This document shows positions 50,901-62,005 of a DNA stretch of 64,000 bases, piece by piece. The position numbers and the translations under genes are program-made. The stretch's first letter is position 1; each line of letters begins with the position of its first letter. The notes beneath the pieces are model-generated. The model had not been told where the DNA came from. It did not search any database and saw only the letters and a program-made list of their open reading frames with translations. Source of the stretch: Apis mellifera (Eukaryota > Arthropoda > Insecta > Hymenoptera > Apidae); contig NC_037648.1 in assembly GCF_003254395.2 (NCBI RefSeq), positions 3,079,868 through 3,143,867 of the forward strand, in the 5' to 3' direction.

Positions 50901-51939
50901 GAACCCCCTTTCCTTCCACAGAAACATGGTTAATATGGATTTACTGTACAGTTTCTAGGCGACCTAAAAAAAGGGGAAGGGAAACGAAAAAAAGAAAAGG
51001 ACACATATTTTGATAATTTTTTTTTACTTTATCCATTCAAAATGATAGACGAGTGTATCCTCTTTACATTTTTCATTATGAGGCTTGGCTAGCCAAGTAA
51101 TATAATACGTAAATATTGGATAAGTTCCCGAAACGATTTATAACCTAAGTGCCCAGTACAACCGGTCTCAGATTATCGATCATAGTTGGATTTATTTTGA
51201 AACAAATCGTGAAATTCATAGATATATATTTATTTTATTTCGATTCTTTTTCATTCATCATTTTTTTTACGATTGAACATGGATATTAAAATTCAATATC
51301 TTCATAACAGTTTGAGTTGTTTTATTATACGAAATATTATATGTGATTATTAAATCGTGAAATTGATTCATAAATTTTAATACGATTTTATTAGAATTCA
51401 AAGTTCTTTTTTGTATTTTATTGAATATAGAAAAGGATGTAAAAGAATATAAGAAAAAGAGAATTCAGTCATTATGTCAAGAATTCTTTTTAGGTTACAA
51501 TATTGTTTTCATATTAATTTTGAAGCATTTGTATATTTGGAGTTGGCATTAATTTAGTAAGAGCTATTTATTTAATCATTTTCATATTGACAAAAATTTC
51601 ATTCAAAAAATGAATCTACCGATTAATCATTTTCCTTTAAATAATATATAATCTTAATTATTCACACATGTAAACAAAACTCAATATACTATCAAAATTT
51701 GTTCAGCAAATTGGTCAAATATAATATTTTTTCTTTTAATTCACGTAATATTCAAAACTTAAAGAGGTTAGATTTAAATTTATTAGCATATTTTGCAATA
51801 TCTTGTCAAAAAATAATATTTGTTTTTTCACGTATTAAGTATCCAAAGTATCAAAGAGGTTAAGTTAAATTTCGTAAAAATACAATAATTCAGTTAGTCC
51901 AAATAAATTAGATTAGATTTATATTAGAAAGATCGACGT
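47025..51939. other. Long mainly AT-rich non-coding stretch
   Basis: AT runs at 47877-47905 and 48198-48217, and an A-rich tract at 48898-48937. GC-richer pockets at about 48.0-48.17, 49.01-49.19, 49.96-50.16 and 50.64-50.96 kb. The last has open frames on both strands (50653-50919 on -, 50762-51013 on +) with no recognised domain. CCTAACCTAA dimer at 50544-50555. No gene is supported. Confidence 0.5.
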
Positions 51940-52660
51940 TACCAGCAATTCCTTCGTTACGAATTCACCGTAGTTTCTTTCGCCACGAAGCGACCGGTAG
52001 GCGGAGCCAATCGAGTAGAGCACGTGGCGCGCGTGGAACGCTGCGAACTCGTCGTGCCGCAGTTACCTCTTTCGACCTGTCAACAATAGACGTATCGCGT
52101 CGCACAGACCACTTTCTTCCACGAGTCGAAAACAACTCCACTGTGAAAGTGAAATGTTTCTCTCACCTTATATGCGTCTATATATATCGTGATTAAATGT
52201 AACGTAATTAATAATTGAATCGGTAAGAAAGTGATCATCGTCACTTCGTTGCACGAGTGGATCTGTCAAGGGAAATTTTATGTGTTTCACGAGTGATCTT
52301 GGAAAAGTGGTGAGGCAGTGTTCAGTTTCGTGGTGAAGTGACGAGTTTTCGAAAAGTTGCAGACACAAAGGGGATGTATAATGGATCGTCGGTCTGTGTG
52401 AAACGATTGAAAGTCAGGGCTCGAAGCGAGTCAGGGATTCGTTTCTACTTTGTCACAGTTTCGAGTTTCATCGAGTGGGGAGTGGGGAAAAAGTTGCGTC
52501 GAACGGGATATACGAATTGTTAGGGAATTGTCGCAAGTTGGGATCAGTTCGGTTCGCTTGGTTTCGATTCAGTGGCCTTGAAAACGTCGATACCACTGGC
52601 TGATTCGCCTTCATTTTAAATCATTCGGTTAGATTAACGTATCCTGTACCGGTTTCCCGC
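51940..52660 (+). promoter_or_regulatory. Promoter-like island with candidate 5' exon(s)
   Basis: GC rises sharply from 51.94 kb. A CCAAT box (GAGCCAATCG, near 52005) and a CACGTG E-box (52021) sit close together. Downstream there is a possible donor at 52220/52221 (TCG|GTAAGA), and a TCAGTTT initiator-type motif at 52322. The only + frame (52338-52523) starts at GTG. Its first ATG (52374) leads to a 50-codon unrecognised peptide. This fits an untranslated first exon about 7 kb upstream of the Shaker ball exon, same strand. The connection is inference. Confidence 0.42.
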
Positions 52661-54231
52661 GTTTACTATCTGTCATAGGAGAGGGAAGGAAAGGAGAATT
52701 TGTTCGTATTGATGCTACGATAAATTTTTTTGCGAATTAATATAATCGGTTGTTTCAAGTATAGTCGAATTTTTTTATCGGTTAATAAAATGTTATGAGT
52801 AATACGTATAATTTACATTGATAGGACGAATATTTATTTTAGCTATTGTTTGACATTGTGTGCAAAATTTTATAAAGAAATAGAATGCTGTAATAGTGTG
52901 TTTTATCTTTAAAAGATTCAAGACAAAATTTAATTTGAATTAATTAAAAATTAATGATAATTTATTACAAATTAAATTACAATCTAGTTTAACTACGAAT
53001 TTAATTTAATAAATAAATTTAAATTTAAAGAAAGATTTAAAATTATGTGTTGCTAAATTTTATTTAAATTTTCGAGAGAAATGTTAAATATGAGTTAATA
53101 TTTTTCCAATTAAATATCATAGGGGAAAAAAACCTTTGATAAATTTAATTTGTATAAATATTTTAATTACCTAATATTTAAAACGAAGTGTTTTAATATG
53201 TGAAAAGTTTAAACAAATTTCGAAATATAACTATTTTATTTATACAAGAAAATAACTCGAATTTTAAAAATTCTCTTCTATAAAAATTAAATTAATAATT
53301 ACTTTTTCTCAAAGTGTCAAAGAAAGACAAATTTGTAAGTATTCTTCTTCGTTTCTAGATATTCGTTTTAGCAATTCTAATAATTCTTCAATTAAGAGAT
53401 TATTTAAAGAATTATTTTACATGTGATTGATTAAGTCAAAAAAATTGTATCCAAAATTATAAAAACAGTGAACTTTTATAAACTGAGTAGAAAAATGATG
53501 AAAATATTAATAATCAGAAATTCAAGGTTAGAAAGATCATATAAAAGAAAATTGATTGGTGAGATATTAAATGCATTATTGGAAAAATGTTTTCCGACAT
53601 AATATAAAATAAATAGGATATTATGATTTCATAAATTTTTATGAACAATTAATTTTTATTTTACTTATTTCAAAAGTAAATTCATACCCTTGTTACAAAA
53701 AGATGACAAGTATACTTTTTTAAAAAAAATCAATAATTTCATTGCCTGTAAATAGACTATTTAGGTTCTTTTATGCATTTATGCAAAATTCGAATGTACA
53801 CATAGAATACGTGTGATATGCAAAAAAGCACAAGATATCCAATCTATATCTATAAACTCCATTTCTTTAATCATGTTTATAAAAATTTGATTTTGTATAA
53901 CAAGTATAGATTAAATGAATATCCATGTTCTTCATCTTCTTCATACCATAAAAAAGAATTTTGTTTAATAAATTTCATGAAAAACAAAAATTCTTATTTT
54001 GTATCATCGAATGTTCCAATTAAATAAGTTTAAATTTAGAGATATTCATAATAGAGAAAACAAAAAAAAAAAAAAAGAATAAAATTCTTTCTCTCACGAT
54101 TTCTATTGTAAAGAGACTTTAACTACTAGAAATTTTTGCAGTGAAAAAAAAAAAAAAGAAAAGCAAAATTTGTAATCTTAGTAGAGATTTTTTTCTAATC
54201 ATAGAGGATTGAATTACAGAGTTCGACTGTA
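52661..54231. other. AT-rich non-coding stretch
   Basis: Dense stops, several A-runs near 54.06 and 54.14 kb. Nothing recognised. Confidence 0.55.
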
Positions 54232-54405
54232 TTATTTGTCAGAGGCACAGCGAAACTGTGGTGTAGTGTCGCACAGAGTATCGATTACCATATCTGGACT
54301 AGTAGCTGGAACGATAATAGGGGCATAAATATTACTTGAACATTGCGGTCTACTGCTTTTACTTTCCCGCGTTACGCTCGTCGGTCCAGCAAGTTTCTTT
54401 TTACC
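54232..54405 (-). CDS. Candidate C-terminal exon on the opposite strand (weak)
   Basis: On the - strand, 57 codons are open to a TAA ending at 54232 and end PQFRCASDK. The segment is much GC-richer than its flanks. An upstream AG at 54406-54407 (GATGACAG|GGT) could be an acceptor, preceded by a 15-T tract, but a nearer AG (TTTGTAG) comes first and would give closed frames. The peptide (…NIYAPIIVPATSPDMVIDTL…) has ordinary composition and no family that I recognise. Two + frames are also open across part of it. This may be a nested gene, a pseudogene fragment or chance. Confidence 0.2.
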   Translation of the reverse strand, partial: GKKKLAGPTSVTRESKSSRPQCSSNIYAPIIVPATSPDMVIDTLCDTTPQFRCASDK

Positions 54406-54759
54406 CTGTCATCTTGCCTACAAAAAAAAAAAAAAATGAAAAAAAAATTTCCAACATTTTTCCATTTTTTTTTAATTTTTTCAATGAACACTGGTTGTCC
54501 AATTAAATCAAATGCATGCTGTAAAAAATGATATAACATGTATTTACTAGTGATGGGATTAAAAGTATCAAATTGATTCAAACGTTGATAAATAAACTTC
54601 GATTTTTTTATGAGTATCTAAAAGAAAAGAAACGATACTTTCAAGATTCTAATTTGAAATTTAAATGAATAGATCGAGATTTAAAAAGTATTTTAACAAA
54701 AATTCTTCATTCACTTAAAATTAATTTTCTTAGTTTTCATATAAAAAATGTCTGATAAA
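54406..54759. other. AT-rich non-coding spacer
   Basis: Contains A-rich and T-rich runs near 54421-54480. Nothing recognised. Confidence 0.55.
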
Positions 54760-55071
54760 AAAATCTATTTTTATAAATATTATGATATTTTGAAAAATAT
54801 AGACTATAGACAGAATTTCTGTAATTTTTACGTATAATTATTCGAAAATATTTGGTTTATAATATAATTTTGTTAAAATGTGGATATATTGATAAATGTG
54901 GATAATAATTTTGATAAAATTTGGAATTATTTTTCTTTATAGTTTCTTTAGAAATATTATTTCAACAAAATTATATTATAGACCAAATATTTTCAAATAA
55001 TTACACGTAAAAATTATAGAAATTCTGTCTATACTTTTCAAAATATTGTAGTATTTATAAAAATAGATTTT
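54760..55071. mobile_element. 312-bp foldback element with about 110-bp arms
   Basis: Left arm 54760-54874 and right arm 54964-55071 are reverse complements at roughly nine positions in ten. Shared blocks include AATCTATTTTTATAAATA, ATATTTTGAAAA, TATAGACAGAATTTCT, AATTTTTACGT and AATATTTGG followed by TATAATATAATTTTGTT. The left arm has a 6-base insertion (ACTATAGACAGA). The 89-bp loop is AT-rich with no frame. It could be a non-autonomous MITE or foldback element. If transcribed it would form a long hairpin RNA. Confidence 0.82.
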
Positions 55072-58000
55072 CGAAAACCAAATATTTGTTCCAAAGTTCG
55101 AAATCAATTTACGAAATAGATCAAATATTTCTCAAATATCAGAACAAACATTCATTACTTCTCATTAATAATATTCGATAATTTACCATTCTTCTACGAA
55201 ACGAATATTTGCATTGAATTTGATTCGGATTCGTAAGTAAATATTGAATTTGATTCCATCGCTGATATTTACCGAATTACAGCTCGATTATAATGATTCC
55301 TCTCGATTGCAGTCTATTCTCCCTTCACTCTTTATTATTTCGTGAAAGAGTCGACTTTAAATTACATCCGCGTTTGTTAGGTTAGGGCTGACTTTCGTGT
55401 GAACGAAATCGTCGGCCCATTAATTACGTTCTTGGCCACGGCGTAATGAGGTCGCGGCTGTTGAGTGCTCTCTTTGACGGAAAGTTGCCTTCCAATAGAT
55501 ATTTTCTAAAAGATTCTCGCGATCAGGCACGTTCGAACTATGGATGGATTTCGGCTAATGGCGCTCCTTAACGTTGAGTGGGATCGACTATTGAGTGTCG
55601 GTGTATAAACAACGGGACGAGGGTTTGTCGCGATGTTGTTGGGGATCGTGATTTGGTCGAGAAGGGTCGTTTTGAATGGGACAATCGTTAGGGATGGATA
55701 CAAAAAAGGGAGATTTAATTTCGAACCTTGTACTATATAATGATCGTGGTTGTTAACAAGAGTTTCATATCGGATCGTTGATTGAGTTCTGTGAGTTTAT
55801 CGTAATTGGTGATAGGTTAACACGTTCAATGCGACAATATCGAAGATAGTTCCTGATGCTGGATGTCGATCTTTTGATGATAAGTATGGAAAACAAATTA
55901 TAGAATATAACAAAAAAATTAATAAAATTTAAAATGGATAATCATATTAATGGCGAAATTTGTATCGAACGTGTATACAAAACGGGAATTTATGAAAAAT
56001 TTTACAATTTTTTTTTTTTTTTTTTTTAAAGAAAATATACACAGTTACCAACTGTAGGAAATCTTCGTGTATATACGTTCACGTATTGAATATATTAAAT
56101 CGAATTAGGTTAAATTAAGTTAGATTATATTTTATGCCAATCTTTCTTTATTTTTCGAAAATTATTTATTTATTTTTGTTGCAAAATATATCAACAAAAA
56201 ATTAAAAGATTGACTTTTATCTCGAGCAAATACTATATTATAGTGTTGTTTATTTAATTATAATGAAAATTTTAAAGGCGATGTATCATTTTAGATAGGT
56301 AATTAGTAATTTCAAAATTTTTATTCAAATTTTATATAAAATACGTATCTTTTTACAAAAAGGAAAATTTTTAACATATTCATTGTGCAATATGAAATTC
56401 ATGTATTTTTCAAATGACAAATTTTGATATATTTTTTCACGAAAATTAAAATGTATGTTTTTCCATGTTTATCTAGATGAAGTTTATTAGTTTGGAAATA
56501 GTGATCCTATTTATCATGGAGTTGAACAATAAAAAGAAAAACTGATTGTGTTGTTCACGAATATTAGAATTTTTCACAAATGACAAATTTTGGAATTATA
56601 TTAATAATATTATCCAATCATAAATTTAATATTTAACAAAATCAAATTTTTTCTTTCTTTCTTGTAACAATATATGTATTTTTTTTTTTTTTTGTATTAG
56701 AGCTTAACAAGCGCCATTAAAATGTACTACAGCCATTTTTGTCATTCAATCAAAATTAAATTACTTAAAAAATAAAATACATAAACTCAACTGATGATAT
56801 TTTTATATATCAATTTTTATGTTTATTTCTATTATTTAGAATCAACTTTTTCAAAAATCTACGCTTTTTATTATCATTTTATGCAATATACATCATCAAA
56901 ATGTTGAACGTTAGAATTATCGAATCATGTCTTTTTTTTTTACAATTTATTAAAAATATGCAACTATCTTTGCTAATTAATAGAATAAATTATACGTTTT
57001 ATTGATACTTTTTTTCTGTGTGATATTTAAATTGCAATTAAAATCACTTTGATAAATTTTTAAAACAAACCCGTAGAACTTAATTAACGACCTAATTCGC
57101 TCCATCATTCATAATATCAGGGTATACGAAACATTTTACCGACACAAATAGAGAGATATATATCTCGAACGTTGGAGGGAAACAATACCGTCATTTTCCG
57201 ATACGCTTCCTTGTTTCTCGCACGATCAAACAAGAAAAAAGAAATATCATATTGGAAACGGAACGAAGAGGCGAATTCAACGAATAGGCAATCGTGGAAA
57301 GTTGACTCGAATACATCCTTTCACGGAACAAGAGTCGCGTGACTGAAATCGATGGGCAAAAAAAGTCGCGTTTTATCGTGAATTCATTCGATAATCGTAA
57401 CTGCGGCGCCCGCAATGCCGCATCGTGTGCGACTTGTTCTACACAGGATTTCGATTTATACGGGAGCCAAACGAATTCCGCAAGTTTACATCCGATTGTT
57501 TCGACGCAATGATTGATTCCGCAATTCCGCCCTGGGAAAATTTTCCGTGAAGGCGAATTTTTCGTTCGTTTCGAAAAAATTCGAGTTTAAATCTGAAGAT
57601 ATTGTTATTCGCCATTTTGAATTCACCGCGAAAAATATTTCGTAAATCGAAATTATATTAGTGATTGATCGAAAGTTTGGAATTATTAATGTTATTAATG
57701 TTGCAAATATTTAATAATTTGGACAAAAATTAGGTTAGATTTTTTCCTAAAAAAGGAAAAAAAAATTTAAATTTAAATCCGAACGAATATTATTTTTTTG
57801 TAAAATTATGATTAAATCGTGATTTTTATAATAATTTCGAGAAATATTTGACACGAGAGAATCGAAGTTATATTTTACGATCTCGAGGCAAAAGTTAGGT
57901 TAGAATTTTACAATTTATCAAAAATTTTATTAAAATGAATTATCATTGATATTTGTAATACTAATTTTTAATGAACTACAAGATTATTTGAAATTTTTGA

Positions 58001-58440
58001 CTGGTATAAATATTCGTCAGATATTTAAAATAAAAGTTAGAAGAGGGATATAATTTAATTTATAGACTAACCTATGTAATTTCTCTCAAGTTGCTCGACA
58101 TTCTCATTTATCATATCTTCTTTGTAGTTGTAGTTGTATACTCTGGTCGCTATCTCTGGCAATATTTTATAATTCTTCATGTGGCATGAAGTCAAATTGG
58201 AATAGTGACGAGTATAAAGTATAACTCGTAAAAAGAGGATGACGATCCATCAGAGAATAAACTAAAAATATTTATTAAAATAAAATAATATTTAGAACAT
58301 ATACAAGCAAAGTAACAATCCATTATTAGAAATTTTATTTTCTCTACTTCACCTTAATATTTCTTTCATAATTCAACAATATTAAAATAAATAAATACAC
58401 GAGCATAAAAGAGTTTAACTCAAAAAAACAATCCTCAAGC
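55072..58440. other. Non-coding stretch with two GC-richer pockets
   Basis: Pockets at about 55.30-55.70 and 57.07-57.62 kb hold short frames without recognised products. GTTAGGTTAGGG lies at 55376-55387, and a T20 run at 56008-56027. The rest is AT-rich. Confidence 0.5.
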
Positions 58441-58945
58441 TATCAATAGATTAGATTAAACGTTTGTAAAAACGCAAGAGAAAGAAAGCGTATGATTCCA
58501 CGAGACACTCGTTTCGGCGGTGCAGTTCCGGAACATGGAAGCTCGTTTTCTTCAATTTTCACAGCGTAGCACAGAGAGGAACGCGGGGCCGGTACCCTCT
58601 TCAGGAAGAACCCTTTAAAAAACTTGCTTTCAAACCAACAAAAAATCATCATCCTTACTTAAAGTTTCTTCGATCCCTTTCTTCACGAAAAAAAAACCAC
58701 CTGCAAAAATAACCCATCCATCTTCTTCGAGCAATTGGCGGTTTCTCGCGGACCGATCGATCCGATTATTTCTTGAAAAAAAAAAAAAACAAATCGAGCG
58801 AAGATCGTCCACTTCTCTCATCTCTCTCCAATCACGCTCCCCTTTCTTTTTCTAAATCGCACGAGGCGCGTGGCACGGCCTCCTTACAGGCGCGACCCAA
58901 GAATTCCAAGAGAGTGTGAGCAGCGGAGTTGGAGGATCGAGGATA
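58441..58945. other. Upstream flank of the Shaker promoter
   Basis: GC-richer from about 58.49 kb, interrupted by A-runs at 58686 and 58776. It probably contains promoter-proximal regulatory DNA. No frame on either strand is recognised. Confidence 0.4.
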
Positions 58946-59313
58946 TCAGTGTCACGTTCGATCAAAAAAGGGGAGGAGAGAAGACGAGAAAGGGAGAAGG
59001 AAGTTGAATCTTGGGAAGGAAGAGAGTCGAGTGGAGGAGGGGATGCTCGACGACGACGACCTTGGTGGTCGTTGTCGGTGGTCTCGAGGGTTATTTTAAA
59101 AGAGGGGCAAGGCCACTTATGGAGCGGTTCCTGGGGCTGGAGAGAGAACGAAACGGGCAGACGGTCGATCGGGAAACGGGGCTGAAAATAGAGCGGACGA
59201 GATGCGAGATGACAGCAACGGCGGACAGGGATCTTCCGTGCTCGTAGGCTTGGACGAGGTATTATGAACCTGGAATGGCCATCGAGTTCCCTGTTGCCCG
59301 TGGAGATTGAGGT
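58946..59313 (+). promoter_or_regulatory. Sh: Putative Shaker initiator and 5' leader
   Basis: ATATCAGTGTCACG contains the insect initiator TCAGT at 58946-58950, with no TATA box seen upstream. The following 360 bp are purine- and GC-rich and lead without a clear intron to the Shaker ATG. The leader has upstream ATGs at 59043, 59119, 59202, 59209, 59264 and 59275. The frame at 59275 gives an 11-codon peptide stopping at 59310, just 3 bases before the Shaker start. The frame at 59264 runs to TAG at 59324-59326 and so overlaps the start. The exact transcription start is inferred from the motif only. Confidence 0.5.
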
Positions 59314-59326
59314 ATGGCCGCGGTAG
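59264..59326 (+). CDS. Upstream ORF overlapping the Shaker start codon
   Basis: ATG at 59264 opens a 20-codon frame (MNLEWPSSSLLPVEIEVWPR) that ends at TAG 59324-59326, past the Shaker ATG at 59314 and in a different frame. A ribosome that initiates here cannot simply reinitiate at the Shaker ATG, so the element would be expected to reduce translation. It is too short to infer a peptide function. Confidence 0.45.
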   Translation: MNLEWPSSSLLPVEIEVWPR

Positions 59327-59387
59327 CCGGCATCTATGGCTTCTCAGAGGAACGACACGCCAGATATTCAGATCATCGCCAGCATCC
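59314..59387 (+). CDS. Sh: Shaker voltage-gated K+ channel, first coding exon (N-type inactivation ball)
   Basis: The ATG opens 24 codons plus two bases and ends at a strong donor (CATCC|GTGAGT, GT at 59388). The peptide starts MAAVAGIYGFSEERHARYS. Recalled Drosophila Shaker B starts MAAVAGLYGLGEDRQHRKK, so 10 of the first 14 residues are identical, including the MAAVAG start, Y8, G9, E12 and R14. R17 is also kept. In ShB this segment is the cytoplasmic ball that plugs the open pore and causes fast N-type inactivation. An in-frame TGA at 59308-59310 fixes the start; G at -3 and +4 gives good context. Two bases carry over to the next exon. The glutamine-rich chain, T1 domain, S1-S6 and pore are not in the window. 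Odd: K18 and K19 of ShB are Tyr and Ser here. Confidence 0.9.
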
Positions 59388-61113
59388 GTGAGTTTCACCG
59401 TGAAAGACGGAAAGCGAATCGATAATACTAGTAGCCGCGATAATACTAGATACTAATTTCTCCAATTTTTTTTCCTCCCCCCTTTTTTCCCTCCTCTTTT
59501 TCTGCTTGAACGTTTTTCTTGCTTATTATGAGGGGGGGTAGTCCAATCCGAGTTGTTTATGGAATCTTTTTTTTTTTAGAAGGAAGGGACGATGGAAATG
59601 GATGGCACGTTTGTAGTGTACGTTTGAATTCCATTTTATAGTTTCAGTACTACAGTTGAATTGAATTTGTCGAATAAATTCGAAAGGTTTGACTCGAAAG
59701 GGAGTTGCTTGTGAGGGGAATGACATGTCAAGCTTGATTTAAAAATGAGAAAGATGTGAAGAATCGATCTTCTTACTCGATGTTTGGAACTTGTCTAAAT
59801 CTATTAATAGAGAGAAAGATGTATTTATATTGCAATAGTCTAGAAAAGTGTATTTCGTTATTCGAAATACCTTGAGATCAATGAAACCTGAACCTCTTCG
59901 CAAATATTTCCACTTTGAAGTGAAATTAAATAATTATTGGCAAGAATAATGAATGATATTGCAATCAAAAATTTCAAAAATTTCTCTTGTTTTTATATTA
60001 TTTTTCTAAATTAATCTCAATATAATGATAATGAAAATTGTAGAAATTTTTGCTCTTTCTCGTTATACGTCTGCTGTAAAAAAATCTCATAAAATCATTG
60101 CTTCGAAAGAATTACAAAGAATTTGACGAATATTGGAATTTAAACGAACACTACTTTCTCTAAAAGCGAATAATTTTATAGTAAATCTTGCAGCAAATTT
60201 TTAAAAAAATATAAAGTTACACAGTCCATTCTCTTTTGCATAGAAATTTTTTTCCCAAAATTATTATTATTATTATGCAAATTGTACGTAGATTGCTTTT
60301 CTAAAAAAAAAAAAAAAAGGAAGGGCAGCTATAAAAAGCAGGCAGGAGGAAAAACTCGGATGTCCTGCGCGGAACTTTTCTTCCCGCTTTTTTTTTTTTT
60401 TATACACATTCCACAGCTGTAAATCGTGGCCAAATGCGGGCTACATTGCATGCATTTCCGTTAAACGGAATTCCAAAATATCTTCTCATTCCCGAGAAAT
60501 AACGCTTTCGTTAAGACCCTGGAATATTTATTCCCTCGATTCGAATGCTCTATATTTAAGCGTATCGTCGAGTATTTTAAATATACCTATTTTTAATTAA
60601 ATTACAAATTCACGAAGGATCGTTTTTGAAACGACAAACAAAAGTTGAATTCAAGTCAAGGAATATATTTTGTTAGATGGCGCGCGAATAAAGATGCACG
60701 AATGTCCAACTTGTTGGGAAAAACTTATTATTAGACTGTAAACGTTTATGCAAATTGAAATATTTATACGTAAATTGGAGAAATGAAATTTGAATAGAAA
60801 TCTGTTTCGTTCTTTAAAAGGGTACGCAGTTTACTTTGGCCTTTTATCTTTTAACGTTTAAATTTTTCATAAATCGCGATCTATTTGTTGTTAGCAGATC
60901 GTTTATGTAAATTTATGTTCTCACGAATACGAGTATAGAGATGAAACTCGGAAAATAAAAATCTGTTTTTATCCTTCAGATAATCGTAAACTTTGCTTCG
61001 CGATAGTTTATATCTTTTTTTTATAGATGTTAGATATATATTCCGTAGATTTTTCAACATTTAAATATTCAACAAATGCATAAACTTTCACAGTCTATTC
61101 ATCAGTATATGAT
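59388..61113 (+). other. Start of the Shaker intron
   Basis: Begins GTGAGTTTCACC. AT-rich with a GC-richer pocket at 60.37-60.56 kb. At about 60040-60240 there is an isolated, diverged copy of the 63-kb tandem unit (TCTCGTTATACGTCTGCTGT, AAATCATTGCTTCGAAAGAA, GGAATTTAAACGAACACTAC). No further coding exon is seen. Confidence 0.6.
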
Positions 61114-62005
61114 GATGATTTAGATTATAATTTCATAACCTCGAGAAAATCTGTCTGGTAAAAAATGAAATTATTATTGGCACAATTGTATTTTTATTTC
61201 ACAATTTTTTGTTTACTTATGTTTGATATTCTACAAAAAGTTCAAATTAATTTCTTTTTTTTTTTTAATTTAATTCTTATTTTACTCGAAAATATTAGAA
61301 GAAGATACACTTTTACAAAATTGATGATTTAGATTATAATCTCATAACCTCGAGAAAATCTGTCTGGTAAAAAATGAAATTATTATTATTGGCACAATTG
61401 TATTTTTATTTCACAATTTTTTGACACTTGTTTACTTATTTTGATTACATTTTTTGATATTCTACAAAGAGTTCAAATTAATTTCTTTTCTTTTTAATTT
61501 AATCCATAAAAACAGATTTTACTCGAAAATATTAAAAGAAGATACACTTTTACAAAATTGATGGTTTAGATTATAATCTCATAACCTCGAAAAAATTTGT
61601 CTGATAAAAAATGAAATTATTATTGGCACAATTGTATTTTTATTTCACAATTTTTTGACACTTGTTTACTTATTTTGATTACATTTTTTGATATTCTACA
61701 AAGAGTTCAAATTAGTTTCTTTTTTTTTTTTTAATTTAATCCTTATTTTATTGAAAAATATTAAAAGAAGATACACTTTTACAAAATTGATGATTTAGAT
61801 TATAATCTCATAACCTCGAGAAAAAATAAAATTATTATTGGCACAATTGTATTTTTATTTCACAATTTTTTGATACTTTTTTACTTATTTTGATTACATT
61901 TTTTGATATTCTATAAAGAGTTCAAATTAGTTTCTTTTTTTTTTTTAATTTAATCTTTATTTTACTCGAAAATATTAAAAGAGAATACACTTTTACAAAA
62001 TTCTA
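61114..62005 (+). repeat. Four-copy tandem array in the Shaker intron
   Basis: GATGATTTAGATTATAAT recurs at 61114, 61323, 61560 (GATGGTTT) and 61789, with periods of 209, 237 and 229 bp. Each unit holds CATAACCTCGAGAAAA, ATTATTGGCACAATTGTATT, a T-run of variable length and AGAAGATACACTTTTACAAA. Non-coding. Confidence 0.93.

Noticed and set aside
59011..59247. 78-codon and 89-codon + frames in the Shaker leader
   Set aside because: They lie in the 5' leader and start at GTG or in purine-rich repeats. I treat this stretch as leader with short upstream ORFs.
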